Source: Gnetum montanum
Taxonomy: Eukaryota > Streptophyta > Gnetopsida > Gnetales > Gnetaceae
DNA length: 62,665 bases
Direction of reading: 5' to 3'
NCBI GenBank assembly: GCA_015680685.1
Contig: MNCI01005957.1
Location: 131,720-194,384 of the forward strand
Shown in pieces: positions 1 through 12,290 of the stretch; the stretch's first letter is position 1; each line of letters begins with the position of its first letter. The position numbers and the translations under genes are program-made. The notes beneath the pieces were generated by a model. It was not told the origin of the DNA and ran no database searches. It saw only the letters and a list, made by a program, of their open reading frames with translations.

Positions 1-423
1 GCCCATGATATAACGTGGGTGCCTTATCATGGGTGCCTTAACGCAACCACCAGCAATATGAGCAATTTCATGTCTCATCACCTTGTCAGTTTAAGGAGAC
101 ATCATTAAGCAACTGATGCTTCAGCTAAATTCCTAAATGTTTCCCTCTATAGTTTTATTTTTTATTAACAGGAATTCTTTAGTGGAAAGTGAAAACCCAT
201 TTAGGCACTTCTAAATGAAGGAAAGGTTTGATTCTTTTCCTACCCTAAAGGGGAGGATTTTCAGGATTAGTTGTAAGGATGAAAACTTGAAAAGGCATCC
301 CCAAAACTGTTGGGCATTTCTTTTTTTGTTGTTTTGGATTTTGTACTCTAAATCTAATTTTTAATATATTTATTTTTTGGAATCTGACATCCCCCTCTAA
401 AAAAATTATTTTTGTAACAATGA
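1..423. other. Gene-free AT-rich flank
   Basis: No coding frame, RNA gene or recognisable element is visible. The stretch is AT-rich and carries several T runs. Confidence 0.5.
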
Positions 424-620
424 CATGTGAGCCTAGTGGTATGGGTCTTAACCTAGTAACTCCATGTCACAAGTTTGATTCTACTAGATAGCATTAAGTT
501 ATAAAAAACTTCTATAAATTGTGGGATGTACCTATGTTTGGAAACCCAAAATAAGTGAAACATAGGTACACCTTTTTCACTTATTTTGTGAAAATAAGTG
601 AAACAAGTGCTAGGTTCAAA
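424..620 (+). mobile_element. SINE family A, copy 1 (diverged)
   Basis: A tRNA-like box A (GAGCCTAGTGGTATGGGT) is followed about 40 bp later by a box B-like stretch (AAGTTTGATTCTACTAG). The SINE body found again near 33734 and 37844 then follows (AGCATTAAGTTATAAA and the GAAACATAGGTACACC block). The 3' part contains a small inverted repeat built from CAAAATAAGTGAAA. No clear target-site duplication was found, so the ends are approximate. Confidence 0.6.
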
Positions 621-639
621 GCCTAGTACCAAAACCACC

Positions 640-1686
640 TTTGCACTAGTTATGTAATTGTTATATTATTAACCTATGAGCATATCCTAAGGAGACATGA
701 CCTTTTCCTCAAAAACAATTTAAATTTCATGACCGAGTACCTCAAGTCTATAGATAAGGTGATTTTGATAACCCCTTAAAGTCCTCTAAGATTCGCCAAC
801 GTTTTTCTTGTGGAAACTACCATAATCTTGGAGTCTTGATTCCAAGGGCTTACGTAACTTTTATAAAGAGAAATTGCTTGGCTTTTGTTTATTATTTTCA
901 ATAGCTTTTTTTTCTTTAAAAAATTTCCCGTTTCCGGGGTATATATATATATATATATATAATACAAACTAAAAGCGCAACGCTGACTGGTTCTCAGATA
1001 TTCCAACTCATCAGCCAGCGTACGTGTTCGACTTAAAGCCACCAAACTTACAGACATCCAAATAAATACAGTTCGCGCAGTACTAACCAAAATAAGCGCA
1101 AGTTTTTTGAGAGAGATTCCATTACCGTAAAATCCAAGGTTCGAGCTTTTATCATCCATGCATTCCCATTTTGTTTCTGCTTTGGACTTCCCACGCAGAG
1201 TGGCTTCGTTACAATCGGCTGCATCCACTATCATCATCAGTATCGAATATTCATTCATGTCTTCGATAGTTTCGACCTTTGAATAAAACCCTAGCGTCAT
1301 ATATCCGAATGGAATGCGGCTTTTTTCTTTCCTAATTGTATCCTGTTTTTTTGGCAAATCTCTTTTTCGTCTGACTGCGCCCGCCGATTTCGAATTTGCT
1401 GATGAAATCGTAGGCTGCTCCTGCAGTATATTCGTGCAAATAAGAAACTGCAAGGTTTTATAGGATATGCGTATTGTAGTCATTCGGATTTCTCTGCGCG
1501 CGTTTGCGGCTTTTGAAGGGTTTTTAATTTCTGGCTGCACGGCATTTTCTTCACGATTTTTCGCGTAAGGCGAAGATTCCTGAGAGTGTTGCATTTGTTG
1601 GAGATGATGTTTCGGTGGACTAGGGTTTTATAATTGGATTTCGAGGAGAGGTTTGTGTGGGAAAAAATATCGGGGGGTTTTTTTGA
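640..1686 (+). promoter_or_regulatory. 5' flank and probable 5' UTR of the heat-shock factor gene
   Basis: This stretch lies directly upstream of the HSF start codon and becomes less AT-rich from about 960 onward. A (TA)n run of about 22 bp sits at 940-961 and could serve as a TATA region or simply be a microsatellite. A long open frame on the opposite strand (1594 back to 776) has low-complexity composition, including a translated TA run, and resembles no family I know, so I treat it as non-coding. I could not confirm a perfect heat-shock element by eye. Confidence 0.4.
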
Positions 1687-4187
1687 ATGGTTGCATGCAA
1701 CATGGAAGGTTCGCAGGCCGCCAGCACGAGCAATGCCCCTCCGCCATTTCTGACGAAAACGTACGATATGGTGGATGACAGCTCCACGGATGCGATTGTT
1801 TCATGGAGCCAAGGCAACAACAGTTTCATTGTCTGGAATCCGCCTGAATTCGCCCGCGACCTCTTGCCCAAGTACTTCAAGCACAACAATTTCTCCAGTT
1901 TCGTCCGACAGCTCAACACATATGTAAGATACATGTTTGGTTTTTGTTATTTCCTTTCTGCATTTTGCCCTTATTTTGGTTTGTAGATGTTAGGGAAAGT
2001 TCTTCGCTTTTTCGATGCTTTTTTATTTTGATTTTGGACCTCTGTGTTGCATTGCTAGCATGATGAACGCAAAAAAACAATTTCCATGAACAACGAAAGA
2101 ATGCAGTGGGATTTCATGTATAGGTTAAGGCTTTTTACCTTGGGAAAAAGTAGAGAAAATGGGAGGAGATATTTTCTATTTAACCAGCCTCTCATGGAGA
2201 ACAGTTTTTAGGCATTGCTTTGCTAAACAACTTGTTGCAAAAACATTGCTATGCATACTGGGCAAAAAGCATTGAAAGAATATATCGTTTTGTTTTGTCC
2301 ATTTCTGGCTCACATGCAAATGAATTACAATATTAACTGTACATTGTTGCTTGTTTAATGTCAAGTTGACCCTATCTGCTTGGGCCATTACATCAATGAT
2401 ATTTTCAACTTTCTTTGAAGATGTATTGAGACTTCGTAACCATCAAATAAATTCACTGATTTCTTGGACATTGTAAAAATTTCCAGTTTCCAGTTATCAA
2501 AATTCATTTGAGGGTAGAGCAAGGTTCATATAGGCCGACCATTTCAGATACATCTTTAACAAATCACCAAAATGAACGTTAACTTGAAAAGATTCTGAAA
2601 TTAGAGTGAAGTATGCTGTGCTTGGCATTACCGCACTGTGAAATAGAACTTTCCAAATAATCGTCTTAAGGGTTTTGTATAGTCATTTCTTTGATCGCGC
2701 ATGCCAGGAATTCTTGTTCTGTTACAAAATTCTGTAAGAACTGATGTTTTTTAAGACCAACTCTGACCTGGTATTGATTATGTTTTACCTGAGAAGGCAG
2801 AAGCAGATTTGCTATTGATATTCTCAATGCTTTTAAACATATTTAGAGTGCTTTGTGTAAACTTGTTTACAATAACTTATCGAAAGATTTTTTGCCCGAA
2901 TGATTTTGCTGTATTGCGCAGGGTTTCAGGAAGGTTGATCCTGATCGATGGGAATTTGCAAATGAAGGATTTCTTAGAGGGCAAAAACACCTACTGAAAA
3001 ATATATATAGGCGGAAGCCTACGCATAGTCATACCCAACCTCAGCAGCAGCAAGGGCAAAGTTCTTCAGTTGGAGCATGTGTTGAGGTAGGGAAATTTGG
3101 TTTAGAGGAGGAAATTGAATGGCTGAAAAGGGATAAAAATGTACTGATGACAGAGCTTGTCAGGCTTAGGCAGCAGCAGCAAGCCACCGATCATCAAATG
3201 CAGACATTAACGCAGCGGCTTCAGGGGATGGAACAACGGCAGCAACAGATGATGTCTTTCCTTGCAAAAGCAATGCAGAATCCTGGGTTTTTAGCACAAC
3301 TTATACAGCAAAATGAAAACACCATGCGACTTGCAACTGCTAACAAAAAAAGGCGTTTACCAAAGCAGGTGGAGCATTCGGAGAATGCCAAAGTAAGTCT
3401 TCAGGATGGTCAAATTGTTAAATACCAGCCATCAATGAATGATGCCAAGGCTATGTTCATGCAACTTTTCAGCCCTGAAACATCACGGAAAGCTGACTCA
3501 CAATCAAATGGGATTGATAGCTTTCTTGATTTTGGTGTTTCTGCTGATGAAACCAGCCATAATGGGGGAGGAAACACAAGAGTTAAACATCAGTCAGAAG
3601 CAGCTCTTACGGAGATGCCAGGAACATCAGGATTGACTAATATTTGTGTTTCACCAGAGTTCTCTAATGCTTATTCATCATCATCATTGCATGATATCCA
3701 TGGCAGTGGTGGGGTTTCTAATATAGCCATGTCATCAGCGTTGCCTGAAATTGTTACTACCTCCGGGTTGACTGATATCAACTCATTTGGAAATCTTGCA
3801 GAATCAGTGGGTATGACCACACACACACCAAATCAAGTTGAATTATCGGGGATGCAAGGCATCATGACCTTTCCAGGCACAGGCAATGGTCATTTTAGTC
3901 AAGGAGAATATATGCCCTCAGGAATTGGTAGCAAAGATGATAAGCTTGGAGTTTTTGATGTTGATGCAGAATTATCAATTGATGGTGGTGACTTATCAGA
4001 AGATGGTGTATTGCCAGGTTTTGATGATCTTATCCAAGAAATTTTCACAGTGGGTTCAGGGTCAGAAGCAGAAGAAGTGGATTCTGATGTTAGAGAAACA
4101 CATGACAATGACAATGAAGTGAAATCACCAGAAGGTGACCATTTGAGGAATAGCAATCAAGTTGTTGATAACTCACCAAGCAGATAG
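1687..4187 (+). CDS. HSFA1: Class A heat-shock transcription factor (HsfA1-like), 2 exons
   Basis: Nuclear transcription factor that binds heat-shock elements and activates chaperone genes. Exon 1 is 1687-1923 and ends after LNTY at donor GTAAGA; exon 2 is 2922-4187 after acceptor TTGCGCAG. Both are phase 0, giving about 500 residues. The intron splits the winged-helix DNA-binding domain (about residues 19-112; [10 protein letters not shown] then [10 protein letters not shown]) at the position conserved in plant HSFs. The HR-A/B coiled coil (about 137-208) has the long class A spacing and ends in [18 protein letters not shown], a class A1 hallmark. A nuclear localisation signal, KKRR, lies at 221-224. 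The C-terminus is acidic; FDDLIQEIF (446-454) is the only AHA-like activator motif seen. Translation could instead begin at Met6 (1702), where MEGSQ resembles a normal HSF start. The clade assignment is by motif only, not by a tree. Confidence 0.93.
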
Positions 4188-4546
4188 GTAACCATGCATC
4201 AAAATCACATTCCTGAGTTTTGATAAATGTACAGGTGAGTTGGGACCGCACTCAACCGAGTATTGGATGATTGTATCAGTATCTTGTTTTGTCTATATTG
4301 TCAATTCCATGAAAGATAAAAATGTCAAAAAACATGGAATATCATCCAACACAATTTTCCTCGGTGGAATGTTTTTCTTTTGTTCTTTATAAAGGTTTCC
4401 TTAAATTTAAAGAGTTTGCATATAACTTGTTTTTCCTGAAATGCTTGATAGAAATTTTGCAAACATGAATAAACACAGAAAAATGGGTACTACTATTTGT
4501 ATTAGTGGTAGCCGCAGACTTAATTTTTTATCCAAATTTTCTAGTC
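4188..4546 (+). other. HSF 3' UTR and downstream flank
   Basis: The HSF stop codon is at 4185-4187. The following few hundred bases are AT-rich, compatible with a 3' UTR, and hold no other gene. Confidence 0.45.
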
Positions 4547-5441
4547 TTTTCAATATTAACCATTATTTTGATCACCATAAGCTGACCCTATGGAATTGGG
4601 ATAAGGCTAGGGAGATGATGCTGGTTTTGATCACTGTCAAATGTAAGGTTATCCATAACTATGGCAGCATATAACAGAAAAAGAATAATATATTTATGTT
4701 GATTCCAATTCTACAGCAACGTTTGGTCTGAGGTCCATTTTGATTTGGTGGTATATTGCACATATAAAATGATAGAATTCATGCTTTGAAATGGAAAAGA
4801 TTATGGAGTTCTGATGGGTTCTGATGTAATAGTGTTGGTATGATCTGATGGAAAAAGTTCTTTTACATATTGGTGGGGTGTGACAAATTACACCGAATGA
4901 AAAAGGTGAATGTTGGAAGATTTTAGAACTGTTATTTCCTACGGATCTGTTAGATTATACTGGTTTCAGAAGGTACGGTCACTTGAAAGGAAGGTAGGCA
5001 TTAGCTCATCTTTTCAATATTAACCATTATTTTGATCACCATAAGCTGACCCCATGGAATTGGGATAAGGCTAGGAAGATGATGCTGGTTTTGATCAGTC
5101 AAATGTAAGGTTATCCATAACTATGGCAGCATATAACAGAAAAAGAATAATATATTTATGTTGATTCCAATTCTACAGCAACGTTTGGTCTGAGGTCCAT
5201 TTCGATTTGGTGGTATATTGCACATATAAAATGATAGAATTCATGCTTTGAAATGGAAAAGATTATGGAGTTCTGATGGGTTCTGATGTAATAGTGTTGG
5301 TATGATCCGATCGAAAAAATTCTTTTACATATTTGGGGAATGTTGGAAGTTTTTAGAACTGTTATTTCCTATGGATCTGTTAGATTAGACTGGTTTCAGA
5401 AGGTACGGTCACTCGAAAGGGAGGTAGGCATTAGCTCATCT
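4547..5441. repeat. Tandem duplication, two copies of a ~430-465 bp unit
   Basis: The unit beginning CTTTTCAATATTAACCATTA at about 4547 restarts at about 5011 and runs to about 5441. Both copies end with GGCATTAGCTCATC. The second copy is shorter because it lacks a block near 5335. The few differences point to a recent local duplication just downstream of the HSF gene. No coding content is visible. Confidence 0.85.
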
Positions 5442-6340
5442 GTTGACACTCTAAGACTCCATATGGTGGAATGAGCAATGAGGGCTGAGTTAAATGTCAT
5501 GGTTTTTGGTAGGTATGGCTAACCATGACCATTTGACTTGGATATCCATGCGCAGGTAGACAGCCACACTATTCATTGTTGTTTGTCCTTGAAAACCATG
5601 TTCTTTGACAGTTAACTTCAGTTAAATACGGTTTCCACCCAGCTGTCTATGCACAGAGCTCTGAACCTTTGTGTGATTGTCACGTTTTTTTAAATTGTAA
5701 GCCATGCTATAACAAAAATAATGCATGTGACAAATAGTCTGGGTGCATTAAATATTACCCACATCATGGCTTCAAAAATCATGACATGCCATTGGTCCTG
5801 CCTCTAGGTGATGATCCATTTTTATTAGCAAAAAGAGCATTGAGTCTTTGGGTAATGACCTTTTTTTAAAAAAAAACTTTTGTGAATATATCCTTTAGTA
5901 TATCTATAAAGGACAGACAGCATAGTTAACTGAGAGTAATATATTACTAGTTTAGTTATATATTAATTTTTTATATTTTTTAAATTAATAAAATCTTAAA
6001 TTCTTTCATTGAGAATTGATTTTCACATTGAAAACAAAATTAGGTTATTTCAACCAAAACAATAACTATGTAAAAATGTTGTTTTAGCCCAGCATTATGA
6101 TGATAATTATTTATTTACCATAGCAAAGTTGAATTGGCTGGTAGTTGGTTCTCACTGTTACAATGATAAAATTATTTTACCATGATCAAGGAGGAATCTG
6201 TTGGATAGAGCTGGTAGTTGTGCTCTTGGCCAAATGTTTTTTTTCTTAAAAAAAACTCAATTGTATTATTGTCCAATGAGTAACTTATTAGCTTGTTTTG
6301 TTGCTTGACAGTAACTCGTTGGCTTATTAATCAACAGGTT
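5442..6340. other. Gene-free AT-rich stretch
   Basis: No coding frame or structured repeat is visible. There are A and T homopolymer runs near 5868 and 6240. Confidence 0.5.
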
Positions 6341-6920
6341 TCCTGAATGATGTTCAGTCAACATATACTTTTATTGAAGGGGTTAGAGTCTGCTTTAACA
6401 ACTGTTCAGAACTGACATATACTTTTATTGAAGGGGTTAGAGTCTGCTTTAACAACCATTTAGAACTGTTTTAATGGTAAATACCCTTAGACACATTCAG
6501 GAAATATTTTGTAAATGAAGCTGGAATCTGAAATTTGGTTCGTAGGAATCTGTGATTTACTGTTTGACAGGTAATTAAAAAGAAGTGACCAGGATGAACA
6601 CCGCCTTTTTGGGTAATGGCACTTTTTTCTTTCTATGAATATATTTTTAGTATTTCTGGAAACGACAGCATAGGTAATTAAGGGTATAACCTAAAATTTA
6701 AAAAGAAGTGGTGCTTTATAGACAGCATAGTTAGTTGAGAAAATATCATTGTCCAATGAATAACTCATTGGCTTAACATATACGGTATTGAAAGGGTTAG
6801 GATCTGCTTTAACAACCCTTTCAAACTGTTTTTAACTGGAATACCCTTAGAGACATTCAGGAAATATTTTGCAGGTGAAGCTGGGATCTGAAATTTGGTT
6901 GTAGGAATCTGTGATTCGGT
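6341..6920. repeat. Local duplications sharing a GGGTTAG-containing block
   Basis: The block ACATATACTTTTATTGAAGG followed by GGTTAGAGTCTGCTTTAACA occurs twice in tandem (about 6361 and 6415) and again, diverged, at about 6776. The following block, GACATTCAGGAAATATTTTG through AATCTGTGATT, is also present twice (about 6490 and 6852). This looks like a segmental duplication of about 400 bp followed by a smaller tandem one. Confidence 0.75.
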
Positions 6921-7445
6921 TGAAGAACTTCCTTTATACCAAGACAGCTTTGCTTCCATTTTATGAATTAGTATCTTGTTAATATTTTACGAAGTTGGTC
7001 GGGCAAACCGCTTTGTTAGATAAAAAATGATCTTCCGTTTATTTATTATTGTTTATTTTAATTCAAGTACATTAAGCTCTTCATAGCATTAGGTATGCAA
7101 TTTCCACAGAAAATTTCTGGGTTTGGAACCACCAGCTTGGAATCCAATCTGATTTAGTTGTGTATTTACACGGGCACAATTACCATGAACCAATAAAGTG
7201 AATACTCAAAATTATGGAAATTTAGAGTCAACGTATTCATCTGGGAATGGAAACAAAACATGGTGAATTCTTTATTGATAAACCGAAACGGAATTCTTTA
7301 GCAATGCATAGAATTACATGACCAGATAAGAACACAAAAAAGGGTTACAACCGTAAGTGTACAACCATACAAACCTACAAGCTTAAAAAGATCTATGATC
7401 ATAATTTCAAAAGATATCTACTCTCAAATCTATACATTTTTTCAA
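6921..7445. other. Gene-free stretch
   Basis: No supported gene or element. GAATTCTTTA occurs twice within 30 bp (about 7264 and 7292). Confidence 0.4.
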
Positions 7446-7831
7446 TCACAAAAGATCTCAATGACCTCAATTAATTATGGATGTTTTTTTGATTTGAAGT
7501 CTCTTAGAAATGCCTTGATAGTACTGGCATTCTCCTTGAACCCTTTAGCATTTATATAGGGTTAAGATCTCTCAATGGCCTCAATTAATCATGAATACCT
7601 CTTCTTTTAATGGATTGTCTTTTAGAAGTGCCTTACAAGTGTTACCCTTCTCCTTGAACCCCCATGTACTTATTTTGATGGAGAGGCCAACACATCTAAC
7701 ATGATGGTTTGTTAGAACATGATGAGTGGGAAGGGGGTGGAGTTTGTCAACATCACCATGTTAGAACATTGGTTTTTAAACAAAACAGAAGTGATGTTAG
7801 AACATTGGTTTTTAAACAAAACAGAAATATT
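7446..7831. repeat. Two small direct repeats
   Basis: A diverged ~115-bp unit (from AGATCTCAATGACCTCAATT to CTCCTTGAACCC) occurs at about 7452-7553 and 7566-7668. A nearly perfect 38-bp direct repeat follows (TTAGAACATTGGTTTTTAAA at about 7759 and 7797). Confidence 0.7.
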
Positions 7832-8026
7832 CGCGTATATAAATAAAAAACTAAAACAATGGGTTTTCTTTGCTACGATAGTTGTAGGTTTGCCATCTCA
7901 AAATTTAATAAATTGAAAACGAAAGCAAACTTGAAATTTTTCTTTTTACTTAATCCTCTGCCCATCCTAACTCTTTTACCATTTGTAAAAGACATCAACA
8001 AACTTGTGATCATTAACAACAAATGC

Positions 8027-8150
8027 CTGTTGCCCACGCCTGCCATGCAACGCTTGCTACCCAACATCTGCTTGCTATGCAATGCCTGCCATGCAACACC
8101 TACAACCCACACCTACTGAGCAACGCTTGCCACCCACGCCTACTACATCT
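8027..8150. repeat. Degenerate C-rich minisatellite
   Basis: Imperfect units of the type TGCCATGCAACGCTTGCTAC and CCCACACCTAC are repeated about eight times. They give short open frames on both strands that are compositional artefacts. Confidence 0.7.
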
Positions 8151-8605
8151 TCTCTGATTTTTTACAGCAAGGATGGTGTTGCCCATCGTTGTCAGGGCGT
8201 TGCATTACCAGCCGAACTCATTGTTGTGGAATATGGTGGGTAGATGAGCATTGTTTGGCTTCGGGAAATGCTATTTTCAGTTAAGGAAAGTTTTGATTTT
8301 GTTTCTGTTTTTATTCAGAAAACCATAAGAAATTTCAGAAATTTGAGAAAGATATCTGAAATTTTTAATTTTCATTTTCTAGTAGCTATCCAACTACCAT
8401 TTTCCATTCAATACACTTTTAGAAACTTCCGATTTAATTTCAGAAATTTAGATTTTGTTTCCACTAAATTGATAATTGCAGTTATTGAAGTTCTAGAAAA
8501 CTTCTATTTTGGTTTCAAACCTACAGTGTTGTGCTATATAAGCTTTGCTATATAAGCTTTCAATGTATCGATTTTTTGTTATTGTAACATGCGTAACATG
8601 CTTTT
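8151..8605. other. Gene-free stretch with two TATA-like boxes
   Basis: GCTATATAAGCTTT occurs twice in a row at about 8531-8560, so two TATA-box-like sites are 15 bp apart. This may be part of an eroded LTR; no ends could be fixed. Confidence 0.3.
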
Positions 8606-8815
8606 ACGTTTACGTGTATGTTAATGCATTAAGGTGGCCTCCATATCCGGTAATGCATTTATGTGTACGTTAACACATCAAGGTGGCCTCCATATTCGGT
8701 AATGCGTTTATGCGTATGTTAATGCATCAATGTGGCCTCTATATCTGGCAACACGTTTATGTGTACATTAACGCATTAAGGTGGCTTTCATATCTCGTAA
8801 CGTATTTACGTGGTG
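8606..8815. repeat. Four ~49-bp tandem units rich in ACGT-type words
   Basis: Each unit reads roughly as a TTTATGTGTACGTTAA-like segment followed by GCATCAAGGTGGCCTCCATA and a TCCGGTAA-like end. Units start near 8606, 8655, 8704 and 8753. The word type resembles the variable blocks inside the family A LTRs. Confidence 0.75.
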
Positions 8816-9459
8816 GCATTGGGTTTTTTATTTTTTCTAATTTCTCATGGTAATTGATTCTGTGGCTTATAAATTTGTTCTTGATGAGAGAACAAAGGCA
8901 CAACAAATCATAGTAAGATTATAGTTCTAGTCCTTTTCACAGATGCTTAGAAGTTTCATACACTATCGTTGCAAAGTGTCTGGTGTGTGAAAGAGGAATC
9001 CAAACACCAAGTTTAATTAAGGCATCAATGGTTGGAGGTTAGTTCTATTTGCTTTCGCATTGTGCATTTATCTATGCATGTAAATTTTTTGTGCAATCCA
9101 CAAATTTTGTTTTACATCATGGAGATGCAACACCTGCTTCAATTGTAGCCATTATTCTAATCAAGCACAACGTGAAAAGCAGCACCACGAAACTAGCAAC
9201 AACAACAGCAACTACATAGTGATGGATACCACAGAAACCAGCTATAGCAATGGTGACTACACATTGATGAACACAACACTTTGCTATTAATTGCTTTTTA
9301 TAATTCTTAGAATTAAGGCTGATGATTATAATTTTTAAATTTCTTATAATGATTATAATAACTTTTTCCTTTAATATTACCATTGGTTAATAAAATATAA
9401 TAATATGGTTGCATAGTTTTGGACATCACCCCTTTTATATTTAAGCATCATGTTTAAGG
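8816..9459. other. Gene-free stretch
   Basis: AT-rich, with an AAC/AGC simple-sequence region near 9190-9215. No supported gene. It ends at the target duplication of the solo LTR. Confidence 0.45.
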
Positions 9460-10319
9460 ATGATTGATGAGCGACGAGGTACCTCTACACTCAACCATAC
9501 GAATACGAGCCTTCATGCACGATTCGGTCGAACTTCGTGGATAGGCTAGTTGTGGTATCTAGATAGTTACACGTTGATCACAGTTCGTTGTCTTTCCACT
9601 TGGACTAGTATTTTCTTTGTCACATATGGTTTAGTCCAGAGTGAGGTGTATGATGTGATCCTAAATTAGTGCTACTCCTAGAGATAATGGAAAATAATCT
9701 TGATTAAACTAATGAGTAATAGGAAATGAGTCTAAGCTAGCCTAAGTGCGATGAGCATCCCTTCATTAATCATCTGTACACATCTTGGACCTTGTGCATG
9801 ACTACTACTGGGATTATCAAGCGTAGATCCTAGGTACGTTACTGGGTTACCAAGTAGTCACACTTAAATGCTCGTGATTAAGTTGTACTCATTCCGCATT
9901 TAACAACAGGAATAGTAAATGATGATAAAGAAATATTAACTAAGAAAATAATAAATAATAATAATAATTAAACAATTAAAACTAAGTGAATGCTGCAATG
10001 ATGAAGTAATCTCGATCTTTATTTCTGGTCATGTGCATGTCCAAGTATGTCACACTCGAATAAAGGTGTCGTACAATTACAAGCATCACACTGCGAGCAT
10101 GCACTGGTAAAATATTTTAACTCCTATGGAAACAAAATGCAAGGGCTTTGCTACAACTACTATAAAGGGTACCTAAATGAGGTGGAAGGCTCTCTTATTT
10201 ATATGCTAAAATAGGCCCTGCGTGAACGGGGCCACGTCGACCCATGGAGGGATGTGTTGACGCGGTTGCGTATACGGGGCCTAGTTGACGCATCGACTAT
10301 ATAGCGCTTCATCAATGAT
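9460..10319 (-). mobile_element. Solo LTR, family A copy 1, with 5-bp target duplication
   Basis: The LTR occupies 9465-10314 (850 bp), begins TGATGAG and ends TTCATCA, so its tips are inverted TGATGA/TCATCA. It is flanked on both sides by ATGAT (9460-9464 and 10315-10319), an exact 5-bp target-site duplication. No internal region is attached, so this is a solo LTR left by recombination. A TATA box read on the minus strand (TATAAATAAG, near 10195-10204) sets the orientation. Between it and the LTR tip lies a block of GTTGACGC/GCGTATAC-type words. Related LTRs are at 17316, 34162 and 56910. Confidence 0.88.
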
Positions 10320-11753
10320 GATATGGAATATTTAAATTTATGCATTTTTAGAAATATGGATCCTGCTACTATTAGTTCTAATAGGAAAGGTGTATAACAC
10401 TTTCTTTAAGATCAACTATAACTACCATCTGTTGGAATAGATAATGTGATTCATGGAGGTTGTGGCAGTGGTTGTGGGCGTGGGTGTGGATGTGGACGTA
10501 GGTGTGGTTGAGGTGGAGGACGACCATAGATCCTAGAAACTAGAACTCCAAATTCAATGAGTGCAGAGGAGAGAAGACAATTTCAGTTACAAGAAGCAAA
10601 ACAACACGAGCGAGAATGATAGTGAATTGTATAAGATTCAGGAGTATGATAACAAATTTATTTAATCATTTTTTAATATATTAAAACAAATATTTTACGT
10701 ATTGTAAATCTTATTGTGCTATTTACATAGTTACGTTGCAAATATTTTTTTAGATTGTGTCAACTTCGAATGTTCTCTTAACACTTGGAAATTCATCCTT
10801 AGCAATGATCCACATTATTAATAACGATAATACAAATAATCTAAAAGAAATACAAGTTATTATTGTTAACCCATATTCATGTTAGTAGATATTGTTATTC
10901 AATATTTTATTTACATTTCTTAACATTTTGCAAGACATTAGAAATGCATCTGCACTTATTGTTCAAGCAACATCCATGCTAGAAATCACAAACGTTAAAG
11001 AAGAGCAATTACAACAAGATTAAGCACAAGCATAGTATAGCGAGAGTGAGCACCAAACAAGACAATGTCGATAGGAGGAAAAGTCATTTTATTAAATGAA
11101 TGAAGCTACAAATGTTGCCAATGTACCAACAGTGGAAATGCCTTTTTTAGAAGATGCTCAGTCTTTTCCAAACTTGCAAAAGACATCTACAGAAATTGTT
11201 CTTGTAATACAAAATTTTAATAATGCAGTTGGAAGTTTTGTAAATGCATGTTCCTACAATGTATGCAACGAAATGTTTATTCAACCAAAAGTAGAGGGCC
11301 CACATGCAATACGTTCATTAATGAAAAGAAACAAAATATTTTTGATAGTTTTGGTTGAGATCAAATGATTTTCTGTTGAAAATAACATGGATCTAGGAAT
11401 CCAACCACCTGTCTTGGCCTGTTTAATTGGTTGAAGAAATGTTAATTGCAAAAATTAATTCTATATTGCAAGTTACACATGCAGTTGCTGGACAGTTCAA
11501 ATATAAAGATCACATAATTAGCTTTTCTCAAGATGTCACATAGATTACTAAGAGACTTCCTCTTAGAATTAAAGATATCTCTTTCTTGATATTGAGAAGG
11601 GAAAAGCCATGATGAAGATTATAGTTTCTTGGCTACTTGAATGAATCTTCCATCCACTTCTAGTGGATTAGATGGTTTTGAAGAATCAATGCACTTATAT
11701 GATATAAAAGATAAAGTTCAAGCTCACAATAAAAAAATGTTGCAAACAATGCA

Positions 11754-12290
11754 GTGACCCACTGTGTAACAGACAAAGATCCTTGTGGATTCAAAATCTT
11801 AGATGATGACGGCAATGATATTGAGCGATCTTTGCTTATATGTGAAAGTGCAAAGGTAACGCTCACAAGTAACCCTTGGCCTGAAGTAGGATTAGTGAAT
11901 GGTGCACTTAGCAAGATTCACAGTATTATGTATCATCCAAGTAAGCAGCCACTTGCATTACCATTGTACATTGTTTTTGATTTTGACTCCTACATCAGAT
12001 GTCCCTTTGATAATGGTAATCCTTATCATGTGCCAATTATACCTGTGGTTAGAGGAGCATCATGTCAATTACTGTTACGGTTGGCATGGGCCATGACTAT
12101 TCATAAATCTCAAGAAATGACACTAGACAAGGCTACTATTGACATAGATTCAAGAGAAGTTACAAGGGTAACATTTGTTGCATTATCTAGAGTCAAGACC
12201 ATTGATTCTTTGAAGATTCATCCTCTTTTCTCTATGCAGAGATACATAAAGATTTCAGATGGTAAACATCTCTATAGTAAAATTGCATAG
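11754..12290 (+). pseudogene. C-terminal fragment of a Helitron PIF1-like helicase
   Basis: An intact 178-codon stretch. SNPWPEVGLVNGALSKIHSI and the later AMTIHKSQEMTLDKATIDI and FVALSRVKTIDSLKIHPL are the conserved helicase motifs of the PIF1/RRM3 superfamily 1 enzymes carried by plant Helitrons. The Walker A and B motifs, which should lie upstream, are absent, so it cannot be an active helicase. The same segment recurs on the minus strand at about 55880-56235. Confidence 0.88.

Noticed and set aside
776-1594. A 272-codon open frame on the minus strand opposite the HSF 5' region
   Set aside because: It contains a translated TA microsatellite, shows no known domain and overlaps the probable HSF promoter and 5' UTR. 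It is more likely chance openness in moderately GC-rich DNA.
8027-8119. Short Cys/His-rich open frames
   Set aside because: They arise from the C-rich minisatellite in both directions.
9117-9383. Minus-strand open frame with a hydrophobic stretch
   Set aside because: It derives from AAC/AGC simple sequence and AT-rich DNA; no start context or homology.
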